A stretch of 22,319 bases of DNA from JAFDZW01 sp038229915 (lineage in GTDB: Bacteria > Bacteroidota > Ignavibacteria > Palsa-1295), in assembly GCA_038229915.1 (NCBI GenBank), contig JBBRNY010000035.1, positions 1-22,319 on the forward strand, written 5' to 3'. The position numbers and the translations under genes are program-made. The notes beneath the pieces were generated by a model. The model made no database searches. It worked only from the letters and a program-made list of their open reading frames with translations, and was not told the origin of the DNA. The stretch's first letter is position 1; every line of letters begins with the position of its first letter. Shown here piece after piece: positions 7,760 to 15,882 of the stretch.

Positions 7760-8908
7760 ATGTCAACTTTTGAATTACCGATCGTCTCTGAACAAAGTGG
7801 GAATGTGACCGTCGAAGCATTTCTTTCGAGCGAATCTACTTCGCAAGAGGTGGTGCGCCGCATTCACGAGTTAAAAACAAAGCTGAAAGATAAAGTGGTG
7901 ATACTTGGTCATCACTATCAGCGCGATGATATTATTCAGTTTGCCGATCGCACCGGCGATTCGTTCGAGCTTGCACGGTTTGCTGCCACATTGTCAGACC
8001 GCGACTTTATTATTTTTTGCGGAGTTCATTTTATGGCAGAGACTGCCGATGTCCTCTCGGGAAAAAATCAGCAAGTGATCTTACCTGACCTTAAAGCAGG
8101 ATGTTCGATGAGCGATATGGCGCGAAGCGAACAAGTCTTCGATGCATGGGATGCGTTGAGCGAAGTCATGGATACGGCAAAGATCTGTCCGATCACGTAT
8201 ATGAATTCGAGTGCGGCGATCAAAGCATTTTGTGGCGAGCACGGTGGGGCGGTCTCGACGAGCTCAAATAATAAATTGATCTTCGATTGGGCATTCAAGC
8301 AAGGTTTTGAAAAGATCTTTTTCTTTCCCGATCAGCATCTCGGTCGCAACACGGCGTTCTATCAAATGGGTATTCCGCTCGATCAAATTGTATTGTTCGA
8401 CCAAACAAAAGGCGGACTCGGCGGTTTGAGCAAAGAACAGATCGCCAATGCAAAAGTGATCTTATGGCGCGGGCATTGCTCGGTACATCAACACTTCCAA
8501 CCGTCGCATCCTGATATTATGCGCTCGCTCTATCCGGGGATAAAAGTGATCGTGCATCCTGAGTGCAGTTTTGAAGTTGTGCAAAAAGCTGATCTTGTAG
8601 GCTCGACATCATTTATCGTAAATACCATTGCTAATGCCGAAGCTGGCTCATCATTTGCAGTTGGTACCGAACATCATTTAGTCAATCGCCTGAAGCAAGA
8701 ACATCCCGATAAATTTGTGACGACACTCGCACCTTATGCTTGCGAATGTTCAACGATGTATCGCATCTCGCCCGAAGCGTTGCTTGGTATTCTTGAGGGG
8801 ATCGATAACGGTATTGTCAAGAATAGAATAATCGTTGACAGTGCAGATGCCGAATGGGCACGCGTAGCATTACAGAGAATGTTGGATATAACGAGCGCAC
8901 CTGTTTAA
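7760..8908 (+). CDS. nadA: Quinolinate synthase NadA (4Fe-4S)
   Basis: 382 residues. NadA condenses iminoaspartate with dihydroxyacetone phosphate to form quinolinate, the precursor of NAD, in the cytoplasm. Family features are LGHHYQRDDIIQFADRTGDS at 49-68, LKAGCSMSDMA at 111-121, WRGHCSVH at 236-243, IVHPECSFEVV at 264-274 and APYACECSTM at 324-333. By comparison with the three cluster ligands known in characterised NadA, the likely ligands are Cys115, Cys239 and Cys328 or Cys330. It belongs to the longer subgroup with a CxC near the C-terminus, as in Bacillus, and not the CxxCxxC form of E. coli. No nadB or nadC is in the window. It sits directly behind ygfZ. Confidence 0.97.
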   Translation: MSTFELPIVSEQSGNVTVEAFLSSESTSQEVVRRIHELKTKLKDKVVILGHHYQRDDIIQFADRTGDSFELARFAATLSDRDFIIFCGVHFMAETADVLSGKNQQVILPDLKAGCSMSDMARSEQVFDAWDALSEVMDTAKICPITYMNSSAAIKAFCGEHGGAVSTSSNNKLIFDWAFKQGFEKIFFFPDQHLGRNTAFYQMGIPLDQIVLFDQTKGGLGGLSKEQIANAKVILWRGHCSVHQHFQPSHPDIMRSLYPGIKVIVHPECSFEVVQKADLVGSTSFIVNTIANAEAGSSFAVGTEHHLVNRLKQEHPDKFVTTLAPYACECSTMYRISPEALLGILEGIDNGIVKNRIIVDSADAEWARVALQRMLDITSAPV

Positions 8909-9005
8909 TTTTGCATCGAATTCCATAACACTCTCTTAATAAACTTGCGGAACAGACTTTTGTGCTTACGAGTTAGTATTTATAGGACAGGAGACCTCAA
9001 TAAAT

Positions 9006-10304
9006 TTGAAAGAATCATTCCAGCATTTTGAAACGCATACCCAGCGGGAAAAGGCAGCTATTGCCTGTATCATTCGCTCAACCAAAGCGCAAGCCCGCGC
9101 CGAAGCCACCGATCATTTAGACGAACTCGAACGCCTTGCCGATACCGCAGGCGCAGATGTTTTGCTACGTATGACGCAAGAACGCCCATTGCCCGACGGT
9201 GCGATGTATCTTGGCAAAGGTAAGGTCGAAGAATTAAAGCAACACGTCGAGATGCTCGAGTTACAACTCGTCATTTTCGATGACGAACTCTCTCCGGTGC
9301 AAGTGCGTAATCTCGAAAAAGAGCTTGGCATAAAAGTGCTCGATCGTCCCGGTCTTATTCTCGATATTTTTGCCTCACGTGCACGTACTCGCGAAGCAAA
9401 AACACAGATCGAACTGGCACAGCTTGAGTATTTCTTACCGAGACTCACCCGCCAGTGGACTCACTTATCGAAGCAATATGGCGGTATCGGCACCAAAGGT
9501 CCTGGTGAGACGCAGATCGAAACCGATCGTCGATTGATCAATACTCGTATCTCGAAACTCAAAGAAAAACTCGAACTCATCAAACGTCAGCACGAGATCC
9601 GTCGTGAAGGACGCAGCGACGAACTTGCACGCGTCGCGCTTGTCGGCTATACGAATGCCGGAAAATCTTCTCTCTTGAATGTGCTTGCATCATCAGAAGT
9701 ATTTGTAGAAGATCGTCTTTTCGCAACGCTCGACGCGACGACGCGCTCGGTGACCCTTTCTAATGGGCAGAATATTTTAACGACAGATACTGTAGGCTTT
9801 ATCCGCAAACTTCCGCCGAAGCTTGTCGCCTCATTTCGTACGACACTCGAAGAAGTCGAAGAAGCCGATATTCTATTGCACGTCGTCGATGCCGGATCGA
9901 AAGACATCGAAGAGCACATCGCTGTCGTAAAAGCAACTCTTGAAGACTTGAAAGTTGCCGATAAACCAACGATTCTTGTATTCAACAAAACCGATCTTGT
10001 TCCGAAAGAAGAACGCTATAAGATCGAAGATCTGGCGAGCAACTATCCTCATTCGGTCTTTATCAGTGCTCAGCATGGGTACGGAATTACGACGCTTAAA
10101 GATGAGATCATTACTATCTTGACGGAGTCGTCGAGTGAAATGATCGTCGAAGTGCCGATGAATCATTACGAAATAGCATCGAAGCTTCACGAGATAGCCG
10201 AAGTCAAAGAGCGCAAATATACTGAGAACTCGGTATTACTAAAACTCTTGGTTCATCGCAGAAATCTTTCGCGTGTCGAGCGCCTCTTAGCATTGGCAGC
10301 ATAA
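9006..10304 (+). CDS. hflX: GTPase HflX, ribosome-associated
   Basis: 432 residues with all HflX parts. The N-terminal HflX domain carries DGAMYLGKGKVEEL (64-77) and FDDELSPVQVRNLE (91-104). The linker motif YGGIGTKGPGETQIETDRR spans 158-176, followed by a basic coiled coil. The G domain has G1 GYTNAGKS (214-221), G3 DTVG (261-264), G4 NKTD (327-330) and G5 SAQ (354-356). HflX splits stalled 70S ribosomes during stress and binds the 50S subunit. The start is a TTG at 9006: the next in-frame Met is about residue 56 and would cut into the HflX domain. An AGGAG at 8989-8993 lies 12 bases upstream of the TTG, one of the few purine-rich leaders in this window. The 97-base gap after nadA suggests its own promoter, but I found no strong one. 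Confidence 0.96.
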   Translation: MKESFQHFETHTQREKAAIACIIRSTKAQARAEATDHLDELERLADTAGADVLLRMTQERPLPDGAMYLGKGKVEELKQHVEMLELQLVIFDDELSPVQVRNLEKELGIKVLDRPGLILDIFASRARTREAKTQIELAQLEYFLPRLTRQWTHLSKQYGGIGTKGPGETQIETDRRLINTRISKLKEKLELIKRQHEIRREGRSDELARVALVGYTNAGKSSLLNVLASSEVFVEDRLFATLDATTRSVTLSNGQNILTTDTVGFIRKLPPKLVASFRTTLEEVEEADILLHVVDAGSKDIEEHIAVVKATLEDLKVADKPTILVFNKTDLVPKEERYKIEDLASNYPHSVFISAQHGYGITTLKDEIITILTESSSEMIVEVPMNHYEIASKLHEIAEVKERKYTENSVLLKLLVHRRNLSRVERLLALAA

Positions 10305-10342
10305 TTTGACCTGAGTATTTCCATAGATTGGCACACTTTTTG

Positions 10343-10378
10343 TAACAGTTTAGGATATTGATAGACCCTGAACTGTTA
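10343..10378. repeat. 8-base inverted repeat reaching the start codon of the small exported gene
   Basis: TAACAGTT at 10343-10350 and AACTGTTA at 10371-10378 are perfect reverse complements separated by 20 bases. The right arm ends on the first base of the ATG at 10378. As DNA it could be an operator; as RNA it could form a hairpin occluding initiation. There is no homologous evidence, so function is a guess. Confidence 0.35.
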
Positions 10379-10758
10379 TGAAAACACTCCTCATTACCGG
10401 CATCCTGTTCGTAAGCGGCATTTCTGCCGCTGTCATATTTCAAAACAACGAGATCCAAGAATCACACGCACTCTCGCAACGATTTGCGACTAATCATATC
10501 ATCGATAGTCTCAAGCGAGAGATCAAATTCGGACCTAAACCATTTTGTGTGCTCCATCCTAAAGCAGAGAGAACTGTAAAATCAAATGATAGTATCATGC
10601 GCTATTATAGTCATTTCACTATTGGGGAAATTCGAGAAATTAAGGAAGGGATAATCGAGAATGTAGCTCTTAAGGGTTGGCTTGATACATTAGTGAGCTA
10701 TAAAGACTCACTACATTTTGCGATGACTGGCAATCATGAGCTTTCTAATGATGATTAA
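10378..10758 (+). CDS. Small exported or membrane-anchored protein of unknown function
   Basis: I do not recognise this 126-residue protein. Residues 1-21 form a signal peptide or single anchor (MKTLLITGILFVSGISAAVI) without a lipobox Cys. The rest is polar and mixed-charge, with one Cys (FCVLHPKAE near 56-64) and two short helical stretches (IGEIREIKEGIIENVAL; WLDTLVSYKDSLHF). It is likely real because it starts with a good signal sequence, sits in a gap between hflX and rmuC that nothing else explains, and stays open on the same strand as its neighbours. It may be lineage-specific. No Shine-Dalgarno sequence is present; an inverted repeat overlaps the start. Confidence 0.65.
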   Translation: MKTLLITGILFVSGISAAVIFQNNEIQESHALSQRFATNHIIDSLKREIKFGPKPFCVLHPKAERTVKSNDSIMRYYSHFTIGEIREIKEGIIENVALKGWLDTLVSYKDSLHFAMTGNHELSNDD

Positions 10759-10771
10759 GTGGTAGCCGGTG

Positions 10772-10794
10772 TTTTACCGTATATTATGGTAAAA
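10772..10794. repeat. Ten-base-pair hairpin between the small exported gene and rmuC
   Basis: TTTTACCGTA (10772-10781) and TATGGTAAAA (10785-10794) form a stem of ten pairs with one G-U and a 3-base loop, followed by TTT. It begins 13 bases after the upstream stop and ends 22 bases before the rmuC start. It is too AT-rich and too U-poor downstream for a strong terminator. It could be a weak terminator, an operator for rmuC, or an mRNA processing stem. Confidence 0.45.
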
Positions 10795-10816
10795 TTTACA
10801 GGCACCATTTCGATCG

Positions 10817-12250
10817 ATGGAAATAGTTAGCATTCTTCTTGCACTCTTGGTTGGGGTATTGATATTCTTGCTTTTAAACAAAAGCAAATCACAAACCAAT
10901 GACCCCGAACTCCAACAAAAAAACACGACGCTCATCGAGAGAGTACAATCGCTCGAGCGCGATAAAATAAAACTTGCATCCGATCTGGAAGCTTCTCGCA
11001 TTCAGTCACAGAGCTATTCACAAGAGCTTGCCGCAACGAAGGCGACGTTAGCAGCGGAGCGTGAAAGTGCGCAGAAGAGATTGCAAATGATCGAAACTCA
11101 AAATCTTGACTTCTCCGGACGTCTTGAATCTACTCGTGCTGAGCTGACAGACCACAAAAGTAAACTTTCACAACTGCAGGCATTCCTGAGTGCCGAGCAA
11201 GACAAATACGAGAAGCTGCATCAGGATACAGAGCAAACAAGGCAAAATTTATTTAAGGAATTCGAGAACCTTGCCAATCGTATTCTCGAAGAGAAATCAG
11301 AGAAGTTTACGAAGCTCAACCAGGCAAACCTCAATGATATTCTTTTGCCGCTCAAAACAAAAATTACTGAATTCGAGCAGAAGGTTGATTCAACCTATCG
11401 GACAGAAGCGGCCGAACGCAATACACTTCGCGGAGAGATAAAAAATCTTGTTGAGCTGAACCAACAGATCGGCAGAGATGCTGTTAATCTTACTCGTGCG
11501 CTCAAAGGCGATTCGCAAAAGCAAGGAAATTGGGGCGAGCTCATCCTTGAGAAAGTATTAGAATTTTCGGGACTCAGAAAAGGCGAAGAATATAAAACGC
11601 AGGAAAGTTTTACGGGCGATGATGGCAGACAACGACCCGATGTGATCGTTTATCTTCCTGAAAATAAGCATATTATCATTGATGCGAAAGTATCACTCGT
11701 CGCATACGAACGCTACGTCAGCTCTGAGATAGACGCTGATCGGAAGCAAGCGTTGGTCGAACATATTTCGTCAGTGCGGAGCCATATCAAAGGTCTTGCC
11801 GAACGCAATTATCAGGCCATCAGTGGTTTGAACCAGCCCGATTTTGTGCTCTTGTTTATCCCGATCGAATCATCATTCGGGCTTGCCGTTCAATCGGATA
11901 ATGATCTCTTCGCATTCGCATGGGATAAAAAAGTAGTTATCGTTAGCCCATCGACGTTGCTTGCAACGCTCCGAACGATCTCCTCGGTATGGAAGCAAGA
12001 ACGACAAACAAAAAATGCGATCGAGATCGCTGATCGCGCCGGAAAGATGTACGACAAGTTTGTTGGTTTTATGGATGACCTTCAAAGTGTAGGTAAAAAA
12101 ATTGAAGAGTCTAAAAAGGTCTATGACGGGGCAATGAATAAATTCTCCGAAGGTTCGGGGAATGTGATCCGACAAGCTGAGCAGTTAAAAGAATTAGGCG
12201 CAAAAGCGTCAAAGCAATTTCCACAAATGTTGCTTGATCGAGCAGAGTGA
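10817..12250 (+). CDS. rmuC: RmuC family DNA recombination protein
   Basis: 477 residues, normal for RmuC. A single N-terminal membrane helix (IVSILLALLVGVLIFLLL, 3-20) is followed by a long coiled coil (about 28-215) and the RmuC PD-(D/E)XK nuclease-like domain. Diagnostic motifs are QGNWGELILEKVLE at 236-249, GRQRPDVIVYLPENKHIIID at 270-289 leading into DAK at 289-291, PDFVLLFIPIESSF at 341-354 and VIVSPSTLLATLRTI at 374-388. Asp275, Asp289 and Lys291 are candidate catalytic residues. In E. coli, loss of RmuC raises inversion between short inverted repeats; its exact reaction remains unclear. Its TGA stop overlaps the GTG start of the next gene by 4 bases (GTGA). Confidence 0.95.
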   Translation: MEIVSILLALLVGVLIFLLLNKSKSQTNDPELQQKNTTLIERVQSLERDKIKLASDLEASRIQSQSYSQELAATKATLAAERESAQKRLQMIETQNLDFSGRLESTRAELTDHKSKLSQLQAFLSAEQDKYEKLHQDTEQTRQNLFKEFENLANRILEEKSEKFTKLNQANLNDILLPLKTKITEFEQKVDSTYRTEAAERNTLRGEIKNLVELNQQIGRDAVNLTRALKGDSQKQGNWGELILEKVLEFSGLRKGEEYKTQESFTGDDGRQRPDVIVYLPENKHIIIDAKVSLVAYERYVSSEIDADRKQALVEHISSVRSHIKGLAERNYQAISGLNQPDFVLLFIPIESSFGLAVQSDNDLFAFAWDKKVVIVSPSTLLATLRTISSVWKQERQTKNAIEIADRAGKMYDKFVGFMDDLQSVGKKIEESKKVYDGAMNKFSEGSGNVIRQAEQLKELGAKASKQFPQMLLDRAE

Positions 12251-12630
12251 GCAATACGATCGAAACCCCTAAGAAAAAAAACTTGGTTCTGCTCTATGTA
12301 ATGGCAGTTGGTTATACCATTTTAGGGATCAACCATTTTGTGAACCCGGGTTTCTACGAACCCATCATGCCGCCGTATATACCGATGCATTTACTAATGA
12401 TCTACATTAGTGGTGTGGCAGAAATACTCTGTGGGATATTCTTACTCCCGAAAGTAACGAGAAAAATTGCTGCTTGGGCACTGGTATTGCTTCTGGTCGT
12501 GATCTTCCCGGCAAATATCCAGATGGCGATCAATGATGCAAACAGAAATGATCCGGATCTTTGGATAGCATTGGTCAGATTGCCGTTGCAATTACCTTTG
12601 ATCTGGGCTGCGTGGAGATATACCAAATAA
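12247..12630 (+). CDS. DoxX-family small integral membrane protein
   Basis: 127 residues with four hydrophobic helices and the pattern of DoxX-like proteins: GINHFVNPGFYEPIMPPYIP at 28-47, ISGVAEILCGIFLLP near 54-68, AAWALVLLLVVIFPANI near 75-91, and a closing LPLIWAAWRY. Members are usually annotated only as DoxX family; some have been tied to redox stress. The start is a GTG at 12247 overlapping the rmuC stop, which implies translational coupling. A later ATG at 12301 would remove 18 polar residues and is less likely. Partner and substrate are unknown. Confidence 0.85.
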   Translation: MSNTIETPKKKNLVLLYVMAVGYTILGINHFVNPGFYEPIMPPYIPMHLLMIYISGVAEILCGIFLLPKVTRKIAAWALVLLLVVIFPANIQMAINDANRNDPDLWIALVRLPLQLPLIWAAWRYTK

Positions 12631-12663
12631 AAACGCCACTGAGAATTCTCGTTCTCAATGGCG
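12626..12663 (-). terminator. Rho-independent terminator of the desaturase gene
   Basis: The arms 12634-12645 and 12652-12663 pair over 12 bases with one mismatch around a 6-base loop. Read on the minus strand the stem is followed by TTTTTATTT (12633 down to about 12625), the U-tract of an intrinsic terminator. On the plus strand the stem is followed by an A-run, so it should mainly stop the minus-strand desaturase transcript. Confidence 0.8.
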
Positions 12664-12684
12664 CTTAAAAAAACGAATCAACAG

Positions 12685-13551
12685 TTAGTGTGCTTTACTA
12701 CCCAAACGGTCTAAACGCATTGATTTCGTGCGTTTCTTTGGGTTGACCAACCCGACAAAATAATTGCGGAAGATATAGCTCCAAAATCCGCTTTCGTTTA
12801 ACGAAGGATCAATAAGGTGCTCGATCTTTTTATGTGCCTCTGGTAAGTCGCTCCAATGGATGCTTGCGCGAATATGATGGATGGTGTGATAACCATTGTT
12901 AAAAAGAAATTGATTGGTAAGTCCGAGAAAATTACGTGAGTGGCTGTACTCCGATTCTTCGTCGGCGTGTACGTGCTGTACGTAATTGAAGATCATAATC
13001 GCATAGAGCGCAACTTGATGCGGAATGATAATAAAGAGCAACGCTTTGCGCCAATCGAGTATCAACATTGCCGCAAGATAAATACCAAGCGCAACATACT
13101 GCATCAGATATAAAAAGAAATCAGTACGATTGGTTTGGCGTAGTTCACGCAAATACGCATAGATCGGGGTTTGCTGAAAATAACTGCTGATCGGGGGATA
13201 TGTTATCAACGTCAGTAAACTATTTTTTTCGCTATAACGATACGTGAGAGTATAATCACCTTCTTTATTATTGAGCTTGTGATGATTTTTGTTGTGCGTT
13301 GGTATCCACCCGAATGCCGGGAAACCATAAAATAAGGTCAGCCAATAATCGGTTACCGTATTCATAAATTTCGTTTTCCACATCCCGACGTGATTATGGT
13401 TGTGGGCGATCACCGCTGTTGCAACAGCGAGATACAGACTCAATAGAAACAAGAAAATATTGAAGCTCGGCAACTGCCATTGGATAATGAGCGTAGCCGT
13501 CGTCGCTATCATATAGATAATAGTGCGGATATCGGCGCGATTTTTTAACAT
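12685..13551 (-). CDS. Membrane fatty acid desaturase family protein
   Basis: 288 residues from ATG 13551, with hydrophobic helices and the histidine boxes of membrane di-iron desaturases/hydroxylases: HNHNH at 50-54, HNKNHH at 86-91, and HTIHH at 222-226, with an extra QHVHAD around 192-197. Several helices lie before box 1 and between boxes 2 and 3, so the active site would face the cytoplasm. It would introduce a double bond or hydroxyl into an acyl chain using O2 and an electron donor. The donor is not encoded nearby. An upstream TTG at 13578 would add nine residues (MFYYYTSTQ); I prefer the ATG. It lies downstream of clpX on the same strand with a gap of nearly 200 bases, so it probably has its own promoter. 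Substrate and regiospecificity cannot be told. Confidence 0.9.
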   Translation of the reverse strand: MLKNRADIRTIIYMIATTATLIIQWQLPSFNIFLFLLSLYLAVATAVIAHNHNHVGMWKTKFMNTVTDYWLTLFYGFPAFGWIPTHNKNHHKLNNKEGDYTLTYRYSEKNSLLTLITYPPISSYFQQTPIYAYLRELRQTNRTDFFLYLMQYVALGIYLAAMLILDWRKALLFIIIPHQVALYAIMIFNYVQHVHADEESEYSHSRNFLGLTNQFLFNNGYHTIHHIRASIHWSDLPEAHKKIEHLIDPSLNESGFWSYIFRNYFVGLVNPKKRTKSMRLDRLGSKAH

Positions 13552-13744
13552 TTGGGTACTCGTATAATAATAAAACAATTATATCATTCCATCGCCGCTC
13601 TATTATGGTGGGGTAATGCCCGGCACTGAATGTAATAGTATAACGAATAGGCTCGGAATGTCGTTTCGTTCGACTCCCGGTCTAAGTTTGTGATTATTGA
13701 CGTGTGCCCCAAACACATATTATACAATCAATTATGGTTGTATC
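13552..13744. other. Intergenic stretch between desaturase and clpX with no gene
   Basis: About 190 bases between the clpX stop and the desaturase ATG, both on the minus strand. No supportable coding frame or RNA was found. The sequence TACAATC...GGTTGTA (about 13722-13741) could make a weak stem after clpX but lacks a U-tract. The region probably carries the desaturase promoter; no clear promoter motif was recognised. Confidence 0.5.
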
Positions 13745-15076
13745 TTACGCGGCTTTCTTTTCATCACTATGGAAGAGAAGCGGCTGTGCCAACCCCTCGA
13801 CAGAATCTCGGGTAACGACACATCTTTCGAGGTGAGTGTCATCGGGTAACGAGAACATCAGATCGGTGAGGACTTTTTCCATAATCGAACGCAATGCTCG
13901 TGCGCCGGTCCCGCGACGGAGGGCTTCATCGATGATGGCATCGAGCGCATCTTTGCTAAATTCGAGATCGACACCTTCCATCGCAAACAATTTGCGATAT
14001 TGTTTTACCAGAGCATTTTTCGGCTCGGTCAATATCTGCAAAAGCATTTCTTTTGAAAGACCATCGAGTGTGGCAAAAACAGGCAAGCGGCCAATAAGCT
14101 CAGGGATAAAACCAAATTTCAGTAGGTCCTCTTGTTGAACATATCGATAGGGATTCAAATGCTGCTCGTCCTTTTTTTCGGGGAAGAGTGCACCGAACCC
14201 GATCGGGCTTTGGTGGATTCGTTTAAGGATGATCTTCTCAAGTCCGTCAAACGCACCACCGGCAATAAAAAGAATATGCTTCGTATTGACATAGACCAGT
14301 GGCTGCTCGGGATGTTTTCTTCCGCCCTTTGGCGGAACACCGGCGACAGTACCTTCGAGTAATTTTAAGAGACCCTGCTGTACGCCTTCGCCTGATACAT
14401 CACGAGTGATAGAAGCACTATCGCTTTTGCGAGAAATTTTATCAACCTCATCAAGATAAACAATTCCGCGCTCGGCGCGAGCGACGTCATAATCTGCAGC
14501 TTGAAGTAGCGCCGACATGATCGACTCGACATCATCGCCAACATACCCGGCTTCGGTAAGTGTTGTTGCATCGGCAACAGCAAACGGCACATCCAAGATG
14601 CGAGCAAGTGTACGAGCAAGTAGTGTTTTGCCGGTGCCGGTTGGTCCGAGCATCAGAATATTTGCTTTCTCGATCTCGGTGTCTTCAAAACCTTCTACGC
14701 CGACGATCGTCTCAGACTCGATACGCTTAAAATGATTATAGACTGCAACCGAAAGAATTTTCTTTGCTTCGTCCTGCCCGATCACATACTCATCAAGAGC
14801 TTTTTTGATCGAACGTGGTGTGAAGCTCGAAGCGCCGGCTTTCCGAACATTGGAATGGGTTGTATATTGCGGCAAATGCGCACGGAGCAGATCAATATTG
14901 CCTGCCGAACAAATATCACAGATATATGCATCGCCATAAGGGGCACTGATGAGCGTCGCGACTTCGTCGGCACCACGAAAACAAAACGAACAGCGCGGCA
15001 TTGGCGGCTCGGAGGTGCCACTGCCGTTTTCTGATTGATTCTTGGGTTTGCGGCTGCGTGGCTTTTTTTCGTCCAT
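13745..15076 (-). CDS. clpX: ATP-dependent Clp protease ATP-binding subunit ClpX
   Basis: 443 residues, slightly longer than E. coli ClpX (424) because of about 26 extra basic/polar N-terminal residues. The zinc-binding domain has Cys29, Cys32, Cys53 and Cys56. AAA+ motifs are Walker A GPTGTGKT (144-151), pore-loop GYVG (177-180), Walker B IVYLDEVDKI (205-214), RKH loop (253-255), sensor 1 ILFIAGGAF (268-276) and sensor-2 GAR (391-393). The ClpP-docking IGF loop is intact at 292-294, so the protein should still work with ClpP as an unfoldase for protein degradation in the cytoplasm. clpP, which often precedes clpX, is not adjacent: the upstream neighbour is a small exported protein. ATG 15076 lacks a Shine-Dalgarno sequence. 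Confidence 0.97.
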   Translation of the reverse strand: MDEKKPRSRKPKNQSENGSGTSEPPMPRCSFCFRGADEVATLISAPYGDAYICDICSAGNIDLLRAHLPQYTTHSNVRKAGASSFTPRSIKKALDEYVIGQDEAKKILSVAVYNHFKRIESETIVGVEGFEDTEIEKANILMLGPTGTGKTLLARTLARILDVPFAVADATTLTEAGYVGDDVESIMSALLQAADYDVARAERGIVYLDEVDKISRKSDSASITRDVSGEGVQQGLLKLLEGTVAGVPPKGGRKHPEQPLVYVNTKHILFIAGGAFDGLEKIILKRIHQSPIGFGALFPEKKDEQHLNPYRYVQQEDLLKFGFIPELIGRLPVFATLDGLSKEMLLQILTEPKNALVKQYRKLFAMEGVDLEFSKDALDAIIDEALRRGTGARALRSIMEKVLTDLMFSLPDDTHLERCVVTRDSVEGLAQPLLFHSDEKKAA

Positions 15077-15177
15077 ATTATCGTGTTATCGTGATGATTT
15101 ATAGTTATCTTTAGAACAGAATGGCGTTCCAAATAGGTCACTTCGAGGAAGTTGTTAGCACAGTCTATAGTAAATAC

Positions 15178-15756
15178 TTATTCAAGAGCTTTATATTGCT
15201 TTTTAAATCTCCCTAATGGGGCAACAACGGTCTTATGTCCCATCAGATCATAAAACAAGACGAGGACATAATCGTAGTTCATAAAGTATCTATAGATATC
15301 GCTTGATTTGCGCGTTTCTTTATTAAAGCTATACCCACCGATGATACGAGCGGTGCAAAACTCTGAATTGACATTCTCAAATTTAAGATGCACGCGTTGG
15401 TCTTTTGCTATTGCAAGATCGCGCTTTCCATTTATTATTGTATCATTTGCAAACGCGATATAGATTCCTTGGTTCGTATCTGTAATACCGCCCGGAACAA
15501 TGACTGAAATAAAATCCGGACGCTCCATCTTTGTTTTTTTGGAAACGGTAAGCGTGACGTAGCTGATCTTGTCCATATTTTTATACGGCATATCCAGAAA
15601 CATCAACTCCCCGTCGGGCTGAGGTTGTATTTCCCACGTAGAAAGTTTGATAGCCGAGTCGGCAAGTGCTTTCGCAGAAGGGGCAGAAGAACCTTGAGCA
15701 GCAACCGCAGTAACGCCAACCACGCACGAAAACAATACCAGAAGAATAATACGCAT
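15178..15756 (-). CDS. Small exported protein of unknown function, faintly IalB-like
   Basis: 192 residues from ATG 15756. A signal peptide (MRIILLVLFSCVVGVTAVAA, cut near AAQ) is followed by a mostly beta-type domain. I do not recognise it with confidence. The order ISVIVPGGI, then QGIYIAFAND, then FCTARIIGGY, then VLVLFYD, ending APLGRFKKQYKALE, loosely follows the layout of invasion-associated locus B (IalB) domains. Those domains have a P-G turn, a small strand, a central Cys, and a closing PL-x-F-x-x-AL segment. This is pattern similarity only, with a single Cys in the mature part. A TTG at 15771 is an alternative start. It is on the same strand as clpX, 101 bases upstream, so a shared transcript is possible. 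Confidence 0.7.
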   Translation of the reverse strand: MRIILLVLFSCVVGVTAVAAQGSSAPSAKALADSAIKLSTWEIQPQPDGELMFLDMPYKNMDKISYVTLTVSKKTKMERPDFISVIVPGGITDTNQGIYIAFANDTIINGKRDLAIAKDQRVHLKFENVNSEFCTARIIGGYSFNKETRKSSDIYRYFMNYDYVLVLFYDLMGHKTVVAPLGRFKKQYKALE

Positions 15757-15882
15757 AGTATTTAATACCAATTTATCACTACAAATATCAACAACTGTTT
15801 GGTTCTAATAGATCGTAAAAATGTAACGGGATTAGGTGTAGGGATTTAAGTGTTTGTATCAACTCAGGACTAATATTTTACG

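Noticed and set aside
10204..10458. Minus-strand 84-codon frame across the hflX end and the start of the small exported gene
   Set aside because: It overlaps the conserved HflX C-terminus and a good signal peptide on the other strand; no leader or motif supports it.
13668..13680. T-loop-like GTTCGACTCC suggesting a tRNA or tRNA remnant between desaturase and clpX
   Set aside because: The flanking five bases on each side do not pair, and no anticodon arm or acceptor stem can be built around it.
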